NCBI GenBank assembly: GCA_050951725.1
Contig: JBMNJO010000001.1
Coordinates: 620,001-684,000, forward strand
Source: DTU052 sp050951725
GTDB lineage: Bacteria > Bacillota > Syntrophomonadia > Syntrophomonadales > DTU052
Length of the DNA stretch: 64,000 nt
Direction of reading: 5' to 3'
Under the pieces are notes generated by a model. That model worked only from the letters and a program-made list of their open reading frames with translations. It searched no databases and was not told the DNA's origin. The position numbers and the translations under genes were made by a program. The stretch's first letter is position 1; the number at the start of each line of letters is the position of its first letter. Positions 33,619-42,901 of the stretch are shown one piece after another.

Positions 33619-34407
33619 TTACTTCACCCGGATTCCGTCCGGTACCATGCCGCAATCGCACCCTGGCGGCGAGGGGATCTTCTCGATGGCCCTGGTTATG
33701 GTCTCTCTAAGCCTGACCAGATTCGCCTTCATACAGGCCACCACCTCGGCATGGGTAAGTTTCCCGGTTGAAATCCCGGCCGCGTAGTTGGTCACCATAG
33801 CCACCGTGGAGTAGCATATCCCCAGTTCCCGAGCCAGGACCGCCTCCGGCACCGTGGTCATCCCAATAACATCCCCGCCCAGGACTTTAAACATTTTTAT
33901 CTCGGCTGCCGTTTCAAAACGCGGGCCCTCGGTACAGACATAGGTGCCCCGCTCAAATACGTCCGTGTCGGTGGTGGAAGCCACCTCAAACAGTACCTGT
34001 CTCATCTCCGGGCAATAGGGTTCGGTCATATCAACATGGACTACTCCCCGTTCATCACCGGCAAAGAAAGTAGGAATTCGGCTTTTTGTGAAATCAATAA
34101 ACTGGTCAACCACCACAATTGACCCGGGTTTGTATTCAAAGTTCAGGGACCCGACTGCTGCGGTGGCGATAATACGTTTTACTCCGAGCTTGTACAGGGC
34201 CTCGATATTGGCCCGGTAGTTGATCAGGTGTGGCGGCACCGAGTGGTCCCCGCCATGACGGGGCATAAAAGCAATGGTTCTCCCCTTATATTGACCCACC
34301 ATGACCCGGGTCTCCCCGTAACTGGTTGTTATCACCCGATTCTCTGTGTTTTCCATGATGTCCGGGTCATAAACACCGGTCCCTCCGATGATTGCTACCA
34401 TATCCAT
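33619..34407 (-). CDS. mtnP: S-methyl-5'-thioadenosine phosphorylase
   Basis: The 262-residue phosphorylase begins MVAIIGGTGVYDP (phosphate loop). MPRHGGDHSVPPHLINYRAN is the MTAP signature, TEGPRFETAAEIKMF the nucleoside site, and GMTTVPEAVLARELGI/AMVTNYAAG the C-terminal part. It splits MTA (and possibly 5'-deoxyadenosine) into adenine and the sugar-1-phosphate. It is the first gene of the salvage operon, 12 nt after ftsY, so it may be co-transcribed with it. Confidence 0.93.
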   Translation of the reverse strand: MDMVAIIGGTGVYDPDIMENTENRVITTSYGETRVMVGQYKGRTIAFMPRHGGDHSVPPHLINYRANIEALYKLGVKRIIATAAVGSLNFEYKPGSIVVVDQFIDFTKSRIPTFFAGDERGVVHVDMTEPYCPEMRQVLFEVASTTDTDVFERGTYVCTEGPRFETAAEIKMFKVLGGDVIGMTTVPEAVLARELGICYSTVAMVTNYAAGISTGKLTHAEVVACMKANLVRLRETITRAIEKIPSPPGCDCGMVPDGIRVK

Positions 34408-34419
34408 ATATTCTCCTCC

Positions 34420-35328
34420 TTACTCAACAAACAAAGCTGCTGCGAAATCCGAGCTGGAGAAGTCCTCCAGGTCCTGCATACCTTCACCAACCCCGATCAG
34501 CTTCACCGGAACCTTCATCTCCCGGGCCAGAGCCACTACGATCCCGCCTTTGGCGGTGCCGTCCACCTTGGTCAGGACAATCCCCGATACCCCTGTTGAT
34601 TCTTTGAAACTCCGGGCCTGGCTTACAGCATTCTGACCGGTGGTGGCATCCAAAACCAGCAGGACCTCATGAGGTGCATCCTCAATTTCGCGTTGAATGA
34701 CTCTTCTTACTTTGGCGATCTCCTCCATAAGGTTGGTCTTGGTGTGCAGCCTGCCAGCGGTATCAATGATCAGGACGTTAATTTTCCGAGCCTGAGCCGC
34801 TCTTATGGCATCAAACACCACCGCCGCAGGATCGGCCCCCGCATGGTGCTTTATTATATCAACCCCGACCCGATCAGCCCAGATCTGCAACTGGTCAATC
34901 GCGGCTGCACGAAATGTGTCACCGGCGGCCAGCATCACTCTCTTGCCCTGCGATTTAAAGCGGTAAGCCAGCTTGGCAATGGTGGTGGTTTTACCTACCC
35001 CGTTAACTCCCACCACCAGGAACACCGTGGTCCCCTGGTCCGCAAAACGCAAAGGCTGGCTAATCTGGGCCATGGTGTCCGAGATGTGGCGTTTTAGAAT
35101 ATCCTTAACCTCTTCCGGCTTTGATATCCGGTTATCCTTGACCTGCCTACGCAATTCCTTGATCAGCTCCTGAGTGGTCAGGACTCCGATATCAGACGCG
35201 ATGAGGATTTCCTCCAGCTCTTCAAAGAAGTCCTCATCCAAGGCCCGACTGCTCTTGATCAGGCCTTCCACTTTACTAACAATACTGTGCCGTGTTTTCG
35301 AAAAGCCCTGGCGTATACGATTAAAAAT
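34420..35328 (-). CDS. ftsY: Signal recognition particle receptor FtsY (probable ATT start)
   Basis: The SRP-receptor GTPase has the NG domain only: GVNGVGKTTTIAKLAYR, LAAGDTFRAAAIDQL, IDTAGRLHTK, TKVDGTAKGG and GVGEGMQDLEDF. The first ATG/GTG/TTG in frame is GTG 35271, but it has no ribosome site. Frame-consistent upstream codons encode IFNRIRQGFSKTRHSIVSKV, the normal FtsY N-terminus, and AAAGGAG lies 8 nt before the ATT at 35328. A stop precedes it with no standard start between. So translation probably begins at ATT (302 residues) unless there is a sequence error. Confidence 0.9.
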   Translation of the reverse strand: MFNRIRQGFSKTRHSIVSKVEGLIKSSRALDEDFFEELEEILIASDIGVLTTQELIKELRRQVKDNRISKPEEVKDILKRHISDTMAQISQPLRFADQGTTVFLVVGVNGVGKTTTIAKLAYRFKSQGKRVMLAAGDTFRAAAIDQLQIWADRVGVDIIKHHAGADPAAVVFDAIRAAQARKINVLIIDTAGRLHTKTNLMEEIAKVRRVIQREIEDAPHEVLLVLDATTGQNAVSQARSFKESTGVSGIVLTKVDGTAKGGIVVALAREMKVPVKLIGVGEGMQDLEDFSSSDFAAALFVE

Positions 35329-35491
35329 CCCTATCGCTCCTTTCCATGAATTCTCTTAACTCTTATCCTGCTGGGTAGACCAGGATGTCCACCAGATTAA
35401 AAACATATCCCAGAAGTATTATCCCCTATCCACAGTACACACAGCAGATTCGGAAGATGTATTTGCGATCACTGTGACCTGGCTCGCAAGG

Positions 35492-38400
35492 TCAACCAGC
35501 CAGCGAGCCGGCCTCAGCCGAAGTGAGGGAATACACCTCCGACAGTCCCTGCTCGGGCATGGTTACCCCAAAGATGTTATCGGCCGCTTCAATGGTGCCC
35601 TGCCGGTGAGTGATCACAATGAACTGCATGCGGTCAGCCAGACGTTTCAAAAAGCTGGTAAATCTGCCCAAATTGGCGTCATCCAGTGCGGAATCAATCT
35701 CGTCAAACAGGCAAAACGGAGTAGGATTTAAGACCAGGAGCGAAAATATGAAGGCAATACAGGTCAATGCCCGTTCACCACCGGACAGCAGGTTAAGCGA
35801 CTGCCGTCTTTTACCCGGCATCTTGACGATGATATCCACGCCTGACTGCCAGGTATCCGCATGGTTTTCCGGCAAGAGTTCCGCCTCTCCCCCCTGGAAA
35901 ATGCCATTGAATGTTCTCTTGAAACTGGCATTGGCTACCACCAGGAACTCCTGAAAACGGCTGTTCATGATGGCCTCAGTCTCCTCTATTATCCTGGTCA
36001 GTGATTGGCGGGCTTTATGCAGGTCCTCCAGCTGGCCCTGCAAAAACTCAAACCTCTGGTTGACCTCATTCAGCTCATCAATGGCAGTGACATCAACCGG
36101 CCCCAATTCTTCAATCCTTTGCCGGATCACCTCACATTCCTCCCGCATCTTTCTCTGCTTGCGGTTATCCATTCCTTGCCAGAAATCACTTGCAGATTCT
36201 CCGGCAAACCTCTCTTCCCACAGCAGGAGACCGTTTTTTTCCTCAGTCTCGGTCCGGGCCTTTCTGATTTCCAAATGCTTAATCTTTTCTTCCAGGGCAA
36301 CTACCTGTTGGCGGTGGGAAGCCACGGCCTGCTGAAGCTCCTCGCACTGTTGTTGATTGGCCTCGATGCTTTGGACCAGGTCTGCCAAAAGACGTTCTGT
36401 CTCCAGGAGGTCCTGGCTTATGCTCTCCATTTCCGCTTGCAAAATCCGGATCCGGTCACCCTCAGCCTCAATCAGTTCAGTGAATCTGGTTACCTGCTCC
36501 TGGTAATCCTCCAGGGTGGCTCTGTATGATTCTTTAACCGCTTCCAGCTGTTCCATTCCCCGGCGCCGGCCCAACAGCTCCTGCCGGCTAAGATTAACCA
36601 GATCACAGCAATGGGTATGACGTTCACGCAAGAGATCCAGCTGCCGGGCCAGGCGGTCCCGGTTTGACCTCTCTTCTTCCTCGCTCTTTACGGTCTCGGT
36701 AAGTTGAGACTGTACATTGGTGAGGTTATTCATAATCCCGGACAACTCAGTTTCCAGAGTCGCGATCTCCCGGACAACCAATCCTTCTTCAGCTTGGAAC
36801 TGAGACACTTCCCACTCTATCTGTTCAAGTTCCGAGAGCACCCGGTCCCGTTCCTTGCTCTGGATTTCCTGATGAAAGGCTCGCTCACTGATCCTCTGCT
36901 GCAACTGCTCTAGGCGAGTATCCATTTCCTTAACCTTGAGGCTTAAAGCTTCAACAGTTCCGGCAGCCTTCTTCAACTCCTTATCCCGGACCTCTTTCTC
37001 CTTCTTTTTCTCACGGTACAGAGCCTTTATCTGCAGTGGTGAGGTACGTCCCTGATGTTTACCTCCAGTCATAGCTCCCGTTGGATTTATAATGTCTCCC
37101 TCCACCGTGACAATGCGAAAGCGGGAACTCTTCTTAAACACCTTCAGCCCGGTATCCAGGTTGTCCACTATCAATACCCGCCCCAGCATATGTTCCGCTG
37201 CCTTTTGGTAATCGGGAGAGAACTTTACCAAATCCGCAGCCAGGCCTAATACCCCCGGAATCTTTTTGATTGACTCCAGTTGGCTCCGATCGACGGGCTG
37301 GTTACGCAGCATATTCAGCGGTAAAAAGGTCACCCTACCCCAGGATCGCGATTTTAACAGCTGAATAGCGGCTTTAGCGTCATCGTGATTCTTGACTACC
37401 ACGTTTTCGAGACTCCGTCCGGCTGCAGCTTCCACCGCCACCTCCAAACCGGATGGTACTTCAATCAGGTCCGTCATAACCCCCAAGAAACCCGGAATCA
37501 GACGACGGTCATTATGAACTGCTGACAAAAGCCGGCGGACTCCTTCAGAAATACCGGCATGGGAGTGAATACTGTTCTCCAGAGTAAGTACCTGTTGCTG
37601 CAATTCTCTAACACCAGTCGACAGTGAAACAACCTTTTTTTCCAGTTCGATTGTTTCCCTGGCCATACCTTTTCTCTCCGCCTCGAGTCTGGCCTTTTCC
37701 TGGTTCAATCCTTTCAGAGCCTCTTCTCCTTCTGCCAGACCGTGTTCCAGGGCATTCAGTGTCTCCTGTGAGGTCACTATCTTCTGCTGCCGGTATTGAT
37801 GCTCGGCCTTCCCCAGTTCCAGCTTTTGCCGGTTCTTTCGGAGGTACTCCTCCTTTTCCCGGACCTGGTTCTTATACGTTGATTCCATGCTCAACAGGTC
37901 GATCAATTGGGTCTTAAGACCCTCCTGTTGAATCCCGGACTGGTTCCACCGCTCTTCAACAACCTTAATCTCCCGGCCAATGTCTTCGGCTTCCCGGCTC
38001 TTTTCTCTTAGTTCTGCCTCTTTTACTTCCAGGTCCCCGGCTGATACCGTAAGATCCTTCTCCAGCTTTTCCATGGTCTCACTGTGCTTGGCGATGTCCG
38101 TTTGCAGCTGGTCTAACCGCTCCCGGGCATGGTCGATCCTTTCTTGGGAGAGGCGGGACTCATTCTCCTGCTGGTTAAGACCGTTGGTCAGCTGATATTT
38201 TTTCTCTTTGGTGGCCGCGGTCTGTTCACGCAGCTCCTTAAGCAGTTTCTCCAGCTTCTGGAGAGCCTGTTCTTCCTCATCCTTCATTCGCCTGGCCTCT
38301 TCCAGCTGGTCAGTGAGACCCATAATATCCGACTCCCGGGCCGTCAATTCCCGGCTAAACAGGAACAGGTCGTAGGCCAGGACCCTTCGTTCCAGATCGT

Positions 38401-39067
38401 TTTTCTCCGAGTTAAGCTCCAGGAAAACCCGGGCCTTGTTGGCCTTCTCCTCCAGTTCAGTTTTTCTCAGGCGAACCTCACCGAGAATATCCTCCAGCCG
38501 GATCAGGTCCTGCGAAGAGGCCTGCAGCTTGGCAGTTGCCTCATCCTTTTTCTGGCGGTAACCGCTGAGTCCGGCGGCCTCCTCCACAATCAACCGCCGG
38601 TCAAAAGGCTTGGCATCCAGCACCTGTTCAAGCTCACCCTGCCCGATAATGGCATATCCCCTCTTCCCTAGTCCGGTGCCGGCCAACAGGCTATGAATAT
38701 CCTTCAATCGGACCTCACTAAGGTTGATCAAGAACTCGCTCTCACCCGTGCGGTAAATGCGCCGGGTTATGTTTATCTCAGCATAATCACTGTTTATCAG
38801 ATGGTCCTGGTTATCCAGGGTCATGGAAACGGTCGCCATTCCCAGAGGTTTTTTCTTATCTGTACCGGTAAAGATAACATCCTCTCCCCGCTGGCCACGC
38901 AGATTCCTGACATTACTCTCGCCCAGCACCCAGCGTATGGCATCGGCGATGTTGCTCTTTCCGCAGCCATTGGGACCCACTATCACATTGATACCAGGCC
39001 GAAATCCGATTTCTATCCCCCGGGCAAATGATTTAAAGCCCCTCAATTCCAGGCGTTTAAGATGCAT
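35492..39067 (-). CDS. smc: Chromosome segregation protein SMC
   Basis: The 1191-residue SMC ATPase has Walker A in IVGPNGCGKSNIADAIRWVL (about residues 32-40), long coiled coils (about 165-500 and 675-1020), a hinge in the VHNDRRLIPGFLG region (about 515-670), then the ABC signature LSGGERALTCIAF and Walker B FCLFDEIDSALDD near the C-terminus. Full length, no breaks. With ScpAB it organises and segregates the chromosome. It lies upstream of ftsY as in Bacillus subtilis, but spoVS and a radical SAM gene separate it from rnc. Confidence 0.98.
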   Translation of the reverse strand: MHLKRLELRGFKSFARGIEIGFRPGINVIVGPNGCGKSNIADAIRWVLGESNVRNLRGQRGEDVIFTGTDKKKPLGMATVSMTLDNQDHLINSDYAEINITRRIYRTGESEFLINLSEVRLKDIHSLLAGTGLGKRGYAIIGQGELEQVLDAKPFDRRLIVEEAAGLSGYRQKKDEATAKLQASSQDLIRLEDILGEVRLRKTELEEKANKARVFLELNSEKNDLERRVLAYDLFLFSRELTARESDIMGLTDQLEEARRMKDEEEQALQKLEKLLKELREQTAATKEKKYQLTNGLNQQENESRLSQERIDHARERLDQLQTDIAKHSETMEKLEKDLTVSAGDLEVKEAELREKSREAEDIGREIKVVEERWNQSGIQQEGLKTQLIDLLSMESTYKNQVREKEEYLRKNRQKLELGKAEHQYRQQKIVTSQETLNALEHGLAEGEEALKGLNQEKARLEAERKGMARETIELEKKVVSLSTGVRELQQQVLTLENSIHSHAGISEGVRRLLSAVHNDRRLIPGFLGVMTDLIEVPSGLEVAVEAAAGRSLENVVVKNHDDAKAAIQLLKSRSWGRVTFLPLNMLRNQPVDRSQLESIKKIPGVLGLAADLVKFSPDYQKAAEHMLGRVLIVDNLDTGLKVFKKSSRFRIVTVEGDIINPTGAMTGGKHQGRTSPLQIKALYREKKKEKEVRDKELKKAAGTVEALSLKVKEMDTRLEQLQQRISERAFHQEIQSKERDRVLSELEQIEWEVSQFQAEEGLVVREIATLETELSGIMNNLTNVQSQLTETVKSEEEERSNRDRLARQLDLLRERHTHCCDLVNLSRQELLGRRRGMEQLEAVKESYRATLEDYQEQVTRFTELIEAEGDRIRILQAEMESISQDLLETERLLADLVQSIEANQQQCEELQQAVASHRQQVVALEEKIKHLEIRKARTETEEKNGLLLWEERFAGESASDFWQGMDNRKQRKMREECEVIRQRIEELGPVDVTAIDELNEVNQRFEFLQGQLEDLHKARQSLTRIIEETEAIMNSRFQEFLVVANASFKRTFNGIFQGGEAELLPENHADTWQSGVDIIVKMPGKRRQSLNLLSGGERALTCIAFIFSLLVLNPTPFCLFDEIDSALDDANLGRFTSFLKRLADRMQFIVITHRQGTIEAADNIFGVTMPEQGLSEVYSLTSAEAGSLAG

Positions 39068-39336
39068 AAAAACCTCACCGTAGTATTCTCCCCCACCGGG
39101 TCCTATTCTCTGGCTGCGTGGGCGTTTAATAACCGTTCTCGGATGTCCAATACCTCCATTTTACTCGATCTGAAACCCGAAATATCAGTAATCATTGGGA
39201 TTATTTCCGTCAAAATAACCAGGTCTCGGACAATTGATACCCCGTATCTTTGGATTACTACCCTGTCAAAACCCTAACTTAACTGGTTTGGATGCAACGC
39301 AAATATGTAGAAACCGGTTGACGCAGCATGGCATCA

Positions 39337-39405
39337 ACACCCGGCATCCTGCATACAAACTCCGAATCATAACTTTTCGCAGGGGAATTCTGGGTTATTT
39401 TCCGC
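39337..39405 (+). repeat. Dispersed intergenic repeat, copy 4 (most diverged)
   Basis: From TGCATACAAACTCCG to TTTTCGCAGGGGAATT it aligns with copy 1 (TGCGTTCAAAATTG to TTTGCAGGGGAATT). It is in the gene-free interval 39068-39504, in plus orientation. Confidence 0.4.
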
Positions 39406-39452
39406 TCGCCCGATGTTTGGAAACTATTATACTTGAACTCCCACCCAGGCAA

Positions 39453-39476
39453 AAGAAAAACTGCTAACATTAGCAG
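39453..39476 (-). terminator. Terminator after spoVS
   Basis: CTGCTAA-CA-TTAGCAG hairpin, followed on the minus strand by TTTTTCTTTT; 28 nt after the spoVS stop. The rest of 39068-39504 holds the smc upstream region and repeat copy 4. Confidence 0.85.
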
Positions 39477-39504
39477 CCCTTCTATATATGTTAATTTATT
39501 CTCT

Positions 39505-39765
39505 TTATCTTGGCTCAATCAAAAACTTGATTGCCGTTCTGGTCTCATCATCTATATCTATCTCCACAAACGCCGGTATCATTACTAGATCAATTCCGTT
39601 GGGTGCGACAAACCCCCTGGTGATAGCAATGGCCTTAATCGCTTGATTAACAGCACCCGCTCCGACTGCCTGGACTTCCGCTCTCCCATATTCCCTCAAA
39701 ACCGCGGTCAGTGCACCGGCCACTGATTTAGGGCTTGAAGTAGCAGATACCTTCAATACTTCCAC
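39505..39765 (-). CDS. spoVS: Stage V sporulation protein S
   Basis: The 86-residue Alba-like SpoVS begins EVLKVSATSSPKSVAGALTA, continues GRAEVQAVGAGAVNQAIKA and ends IDIDDETRTAIKFLIEPR; all are near-invariant in the family. It affects late sporulation and septum formation in Bacillus. Its presence supports a spore-forming host. It has its own terminator and so is not read into smc. Confidence 0.96.
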   Translation of the reverse strand: MEVLKVSATSSPKSVAGALTAVLREYGRAEVQAVGAGAVNQAIKAIAITRGFVAPNGIDLVMIPAFVEIDIDDETRTAIKFLIEPR

Positions 39766-39805
39766 TCTTATTCCCCCTCATGCTGTATTCAAAACATGGT
39801 CCTTG

Positions 39806-40882
39806 TCACTCAGGTCGCAGGAAATTTTGCCGCGATAAAACGAGTTGGGGAACCTCCCGATGCCATTGTCCGACTCCTACCCAAGCCTGTTCTGACCCTT
39901 CAGTTCCCATCACCTCAAGCTGATCCAATTGAAATCTGGCTTCCAGAGCTTGAAGGTTGCGACGTTTTTGGCCAATCATCTTGGAGAGGTCTCGTTTGTT
40001 TACATAAACCTTAAGCCGGTTCGTCACCTCTCTTTCCATAAAGCGGTTAATGAGCAGAATTGCCTGCCACTTGAAGAGTTCACTCTGCACCAACTCCCCA
40101 AATCCTGGATGAAAAGGTCCCGCGATAATTTCTCCGGGTCTCTGAAGCTCAGGAGTTGGTTGCAGTCCCATTCTTATTATCTTTATACCAGCTTTTTCTA
40201 ATTGGGTCAACATCAAAAGGGCTGTTTCAACGGCTTCTTGAAGCGACAGTGGTTTATACTTGCCTTCGTTACAGAGTCTGGCCAGCGGTGTTCCCTTGAG
40301 TACCAGGGTGGGATAAATCCGGGCCAGGTCAGGTCCAATTCTAATCACCTGTTCAACTGTATCCAATTCACTGGCCAGATCTGAACCAGGCAGGCCGATC
40401 ATCAATTGATGTCCCAGGGCCAGTCCCTTTTGTTTGATCAATGAGGATACTTTCCCGACCAGGGAGACATCATAATCACGTCCTGAAGCTCTTAGGACCT
40501 CCTGGTTGAGCGATTGCACCCCCAGTTCAATGGTCTTTACCCCATAGCCGGCCAGCAGATCGACCAGCGGTCCGTCAATGGCATCCGGTCTGGTAGACAC
40601 CCTTATGCTCTTTATCTGACCATTCTTGATGAATGGCTGGACTGCCTGCAAATAGGATTCCTGGTGGTGCCAGGGGAGGGCCGTAAAACTCCCTCCATAG
40701 AAGGCAACTTCACATGGTATGTCAGGCGACAGGCTTGGCAGCCGGTCCTCGATTGTCCTGGCAACATCATGGTAATCAGGACTGGACCGCTGCCCGGTAA
40801 TCGTCTTCTGGTTGCAGAAAACACAGTTGGATGTACAACCCAGGTGGGGGATAAAGAAACTTATAATCACATGGTTCTTCAC
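39806..40882 (-). CDS. Radical SAM protein (Elp3/HemN-like)
   Basis: The 358-residue radical SAM protein has the cluster motif CTSNCVFC (C-X3-C-X2-C) at about residues 16-23, then CEVAFYGGSFTALP, STRPDAID, KTIELGVQSLN and LMIGLPGS, the Elp3/HemN TIM-barrel pattern. The C-terminal part (about 290-358) lacks the acetyltransferase domain of Elp3. It overlaps rnc by 4 nt (GTGA), so translation is coupled; this rnc neighbour is common in clostridia. Function unknown. Confidence 0.85.
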   Translation of the reverse strand: MKNHVIISFFIPHLGCTSNCVFCNQKTITGQRSSPDYHDVARTIEDRLPSLSPDIPCEVAFYGGSFTALPWHHQESYLQAVQPFIKNGQIKSIRVSTRPDAIDGPLVDLLAGYGVKTIELGVQSLNQEVLRASGRDYDVSLVGKVSSLIKQKGLALGHQLMIGLPGSDLASELDTVEQVIRIGPDLARIYPTLVLKGTPLARLCNEGKYKPLSLQEAVETALLMLTQLEKAGIKIIRMGLQPTPELQRPGEIIAGPFHPGFGELVQSELFKWQAILLINRFMEREVTNRLKVYVNKRDLSKMIGQKRRNLQALEARFQLDQLEVMGTEGSEQAWVGVGQWHREVPQLVLSRQNFLRPE

Positions 40883-41562
40883 TTGGATAGTTCCTTTAGG
40901 GCTTCTTCGGCCGCCCTTTGTTCGGCCTCTTTCTTGGTCTTTCCCACCCCGGTTGCTAGCAGACGGGATTGAAAGGACACGCCAGCCACAAAGGTACGGT
41001 CATGGGCTGGCCCACTCTCCTTCAATATCTCGTAGGTCACATTTTCCCGGCTGGTGCTCTGAACCAATTCTTGCAAACGGGACTTGAAATCATAGAAGTC
41101 ACCATCGGCTACGGCATCTATATCCTTCTGCATATGCTTAAGGACAAATGACTCGGTGTATTCCAGCCCTTGGTCCAGAAATACGGCTCCTATAATCGCT
41201 TCCAGAGCATCAGCAAGGATGGAATTGCGGTTTCGGCCTCCTGAGTTCTCTTCACCGCGTCCCAGGATCAGGTAGTCGCCGATATTCAAAGCGCGCGCAA
41301 ACTTGGCCAGATACCGTTCACAGACGACTTTGGCCCTGATCTTGGTCAAAACCCCTTCCGGCTGGTTCGAAAAAGTTATGTAAAGGTACCTTGCTACTAC
41401 CAGGTTTAAAACCGCATCACCCAGGAATTCAAGACGTTGATTATTCTCTACCATTCCCTGTTCCTGAGCGTATGAGGGATGGGTTAACGCAGTAACCAGA
41501 AGGTCCATATCATTGATTCTTAACTGGTTAGTCTGAGCAAAACCGATTGCATTAGCAGACAT
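40879..41562 (-). CDS. rnc: Ribonuclease III
   Basis: The 227-residue RNase III processes rRNA and cleaves double-stranded RNA. Catalytic signature NQRLEFLGDAVLNLVVARYL, second acidic patch ILADALEAIIGAVFLDQG, and a C-terminal dsRBD (FKSRLQELVQ to AEQRAAEEALKELSK). Normal length. It follows acpP by 10 nt. Confidence 0.97.
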   Translation of the reverse strand: MSANAIGFAQTNQLRINDMDLLVTALTHPSYAQEQGMVENNQRLEFLGDAVLNLVVARYLYITFSNQPEGVLTKIRAKVVCERYLAKFARALNIGDYLILGRGEENSGGRNRNSILADALEAIIGAVFLDQGLEYTESFVLKHMQKDIDAVADGDFYDFKSRLQELVQSTSRENVTYEILKESGPAHDRTFVAGVSFQSRLLATGVGKTKKEAEQRAAEEALKELSK

Positions 41563-41572
41563 GTTTCACCCC

Positions 41573-41815
41573 TTACTTGGCACTGATCACCTGGTAGAGG
41601 GCTTTAATCAGTGGACCCATGGACTTATAATCCTCCAGATTATCCTCGGGAAACTCCACATCATAGATATCTTCCAGGGCCATCAGCATCTCCACAATAT
41701 CGATAGAATCTGCGTCGATTTCATCAAAAGTAGTATCCCAGGTAATTGAATCCGGTTCTATCCCCAGCTGCTCAGCCAAGATCTTGCGAGCTTGCTCAAA
41801 AAACTCTTCCACCAA
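41573..41815 (-). CDS. acpP: Acyl carrier protein
   Basis: The 80-residue ACP carries its phosphopantetheine Ser in DEIDADSIDIVEMLMALED; the usual DSL is DSI here. It carries acyl chains in fatty-acid and phospholipid synthesis, supplied to PlsX, whose gene is 48 nt upstream. fabD and fabG, which usually lie between plsX and acpP, are absent. Confidence 0.93.
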   Translation of the reverse strand: MVEEFFEQARKILAEQLGIEPDSITWDTTFDEIDADSIDIVEMLMALEDIYDVEFPEDNLEDYKSMGPLIKALYQVISAK

Positions 41816-41863
41816 AGGTCACCTCCTTTTGGTTTCTAGGTCATATATTATCTTCTTCCCATT

Positions 41864-42832
41864 CTAGGTTTGCGTTTCGATTACTGCCAGGCTGCGGTTA
41901 AGATTGGCTAGCATGTCATTGGAGACACAATTCTGGGCTTGAAGTATCCCGTTGTAAACCGCATCTGCCTTTGAACTCCCATGACAGACAACGCTGATTC
42001 CTTTTACCCCCAGGAGTGGCGCCCCGCCAATCTGAGTATAGTCAAAGTCCTGCAGCAACGACCTGGGGTCGACCCCTGCGTCCAGCAGGCGTTTCATTAT
42101 CACTGACATCAGGCCTTCCATGACCTTAATTATTGTATTCCCAAAAAAACCGTCACATACCACCACATCGGCACGGGTGTTGAAAAGATCTCTCCCCTCA
42201 ACGTTCCCGACAAAGTTCAGACCCTCCAGGTCCTTAAGCATGGCATGTGCCGCCAGGGTCACCTGATTACCTTTGGTCTCCTCTTCGCCATTGCTGAGCA
42301 GACCTATTCTCGGGTTTTCAATGCCCAGAGCTATCTCAGCATAAGCCCGGCCCATCAAAGCAAACTGCACCAGCTGCTCGGCCTTTACATCAACATTGGC
42401 CCCTATATCCAACAGCACATTAAAGCCGTCATACCGGGGAATAAGCGACCCAATAGCCGGCCGGTCGATTCCATCAAAACGTCCCCAGCCAAAAATGGCA
42501 GCTGCCATCTGGGCACCGGTGTTACCGCATGAAACTACAGCATCAGCCTGTCCCATTTTAACCAGCATGGTCGAGACCATAATAGACGAATCCTTTTTCT
42601 TTCTGAGCGCCATAGCCGGATGCTCGTTCATTGCGATCACCTGGCTGGCGTGATGTATGCTGATGCCCTCTCCTGACCAGTTACACCGTTTCAGTTCTTC
42701 CTTAAGCACCTCCTGATCCCCTACCAGTATCAGTTCGGTGTCCTTAAGGGTTTCAACTGCTTTGACGCTCCCTTTTACTATCTCGTGTGGGGCATGGTCG
42801 CCGCCCATTGCATCAACGGCAATCCTCATCAT
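41864..42832 (-). CDS. plsX: Phosphate acyltransferase PlsX
   Basis: The 322-residue enzyme makes acyl-phosphate from acyl-ACP for phosphatidic acid synthesis. It begins MRIAVDAMGGDHAPHEIVKG, and has VSCGNTGAQMAAA, RPAIGSLIPR, LLSNGEEETKGN, VEGRDLFNTRADVVVCDGF and a GGAPLLGVKG end segment. Length fits (about 330). It follows rpmF by about 70 nt, the classical rpmF-plsX order. Confidence 0.95.
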   Translation of the reverse strand: MMRIAVDAMGGDHAPHEIVKGSVKAVETLKDTELILVGDQEVLKEELKRCNWSGEGISIHHASQVIAMNEHPAMALRKKKDSSIMVSTMLVKMGQADAVVSCGNTGAQMAAAIFGWGRFDGIDRPAIGSLIPRYDGFNVLLDIGANVDVKAEQLVQFALMGRAYAEIALGIENPRIGLLSNGEEETKGNQVTLAAHAMLKDLEGLNFVGNVEGRDLFNTRADVVVCDGFFGNTIIKVMEGLMSVIMKRLLDAGVDPRSLLQDFDYTQIGGAPLLGVKGISVVCHGSSKADAVYNGILQAQNCVSNDMLANLNRSLAVIETQT

Positions 42833-42901
42833 AAAACCCCCTTAAATAAAAAGTAAGCTAATAGCCCAAAATGACTCTTACCTTACTTTTCTAACTGCGT
42901 T

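Noticed and set aside
39279..39518. A 79-residue minus-strand frame between spoVS and smc
   Set aside because: It runs through the spoVS terminator and repeat copy 4 and has no ribosome site or recognisable domain.
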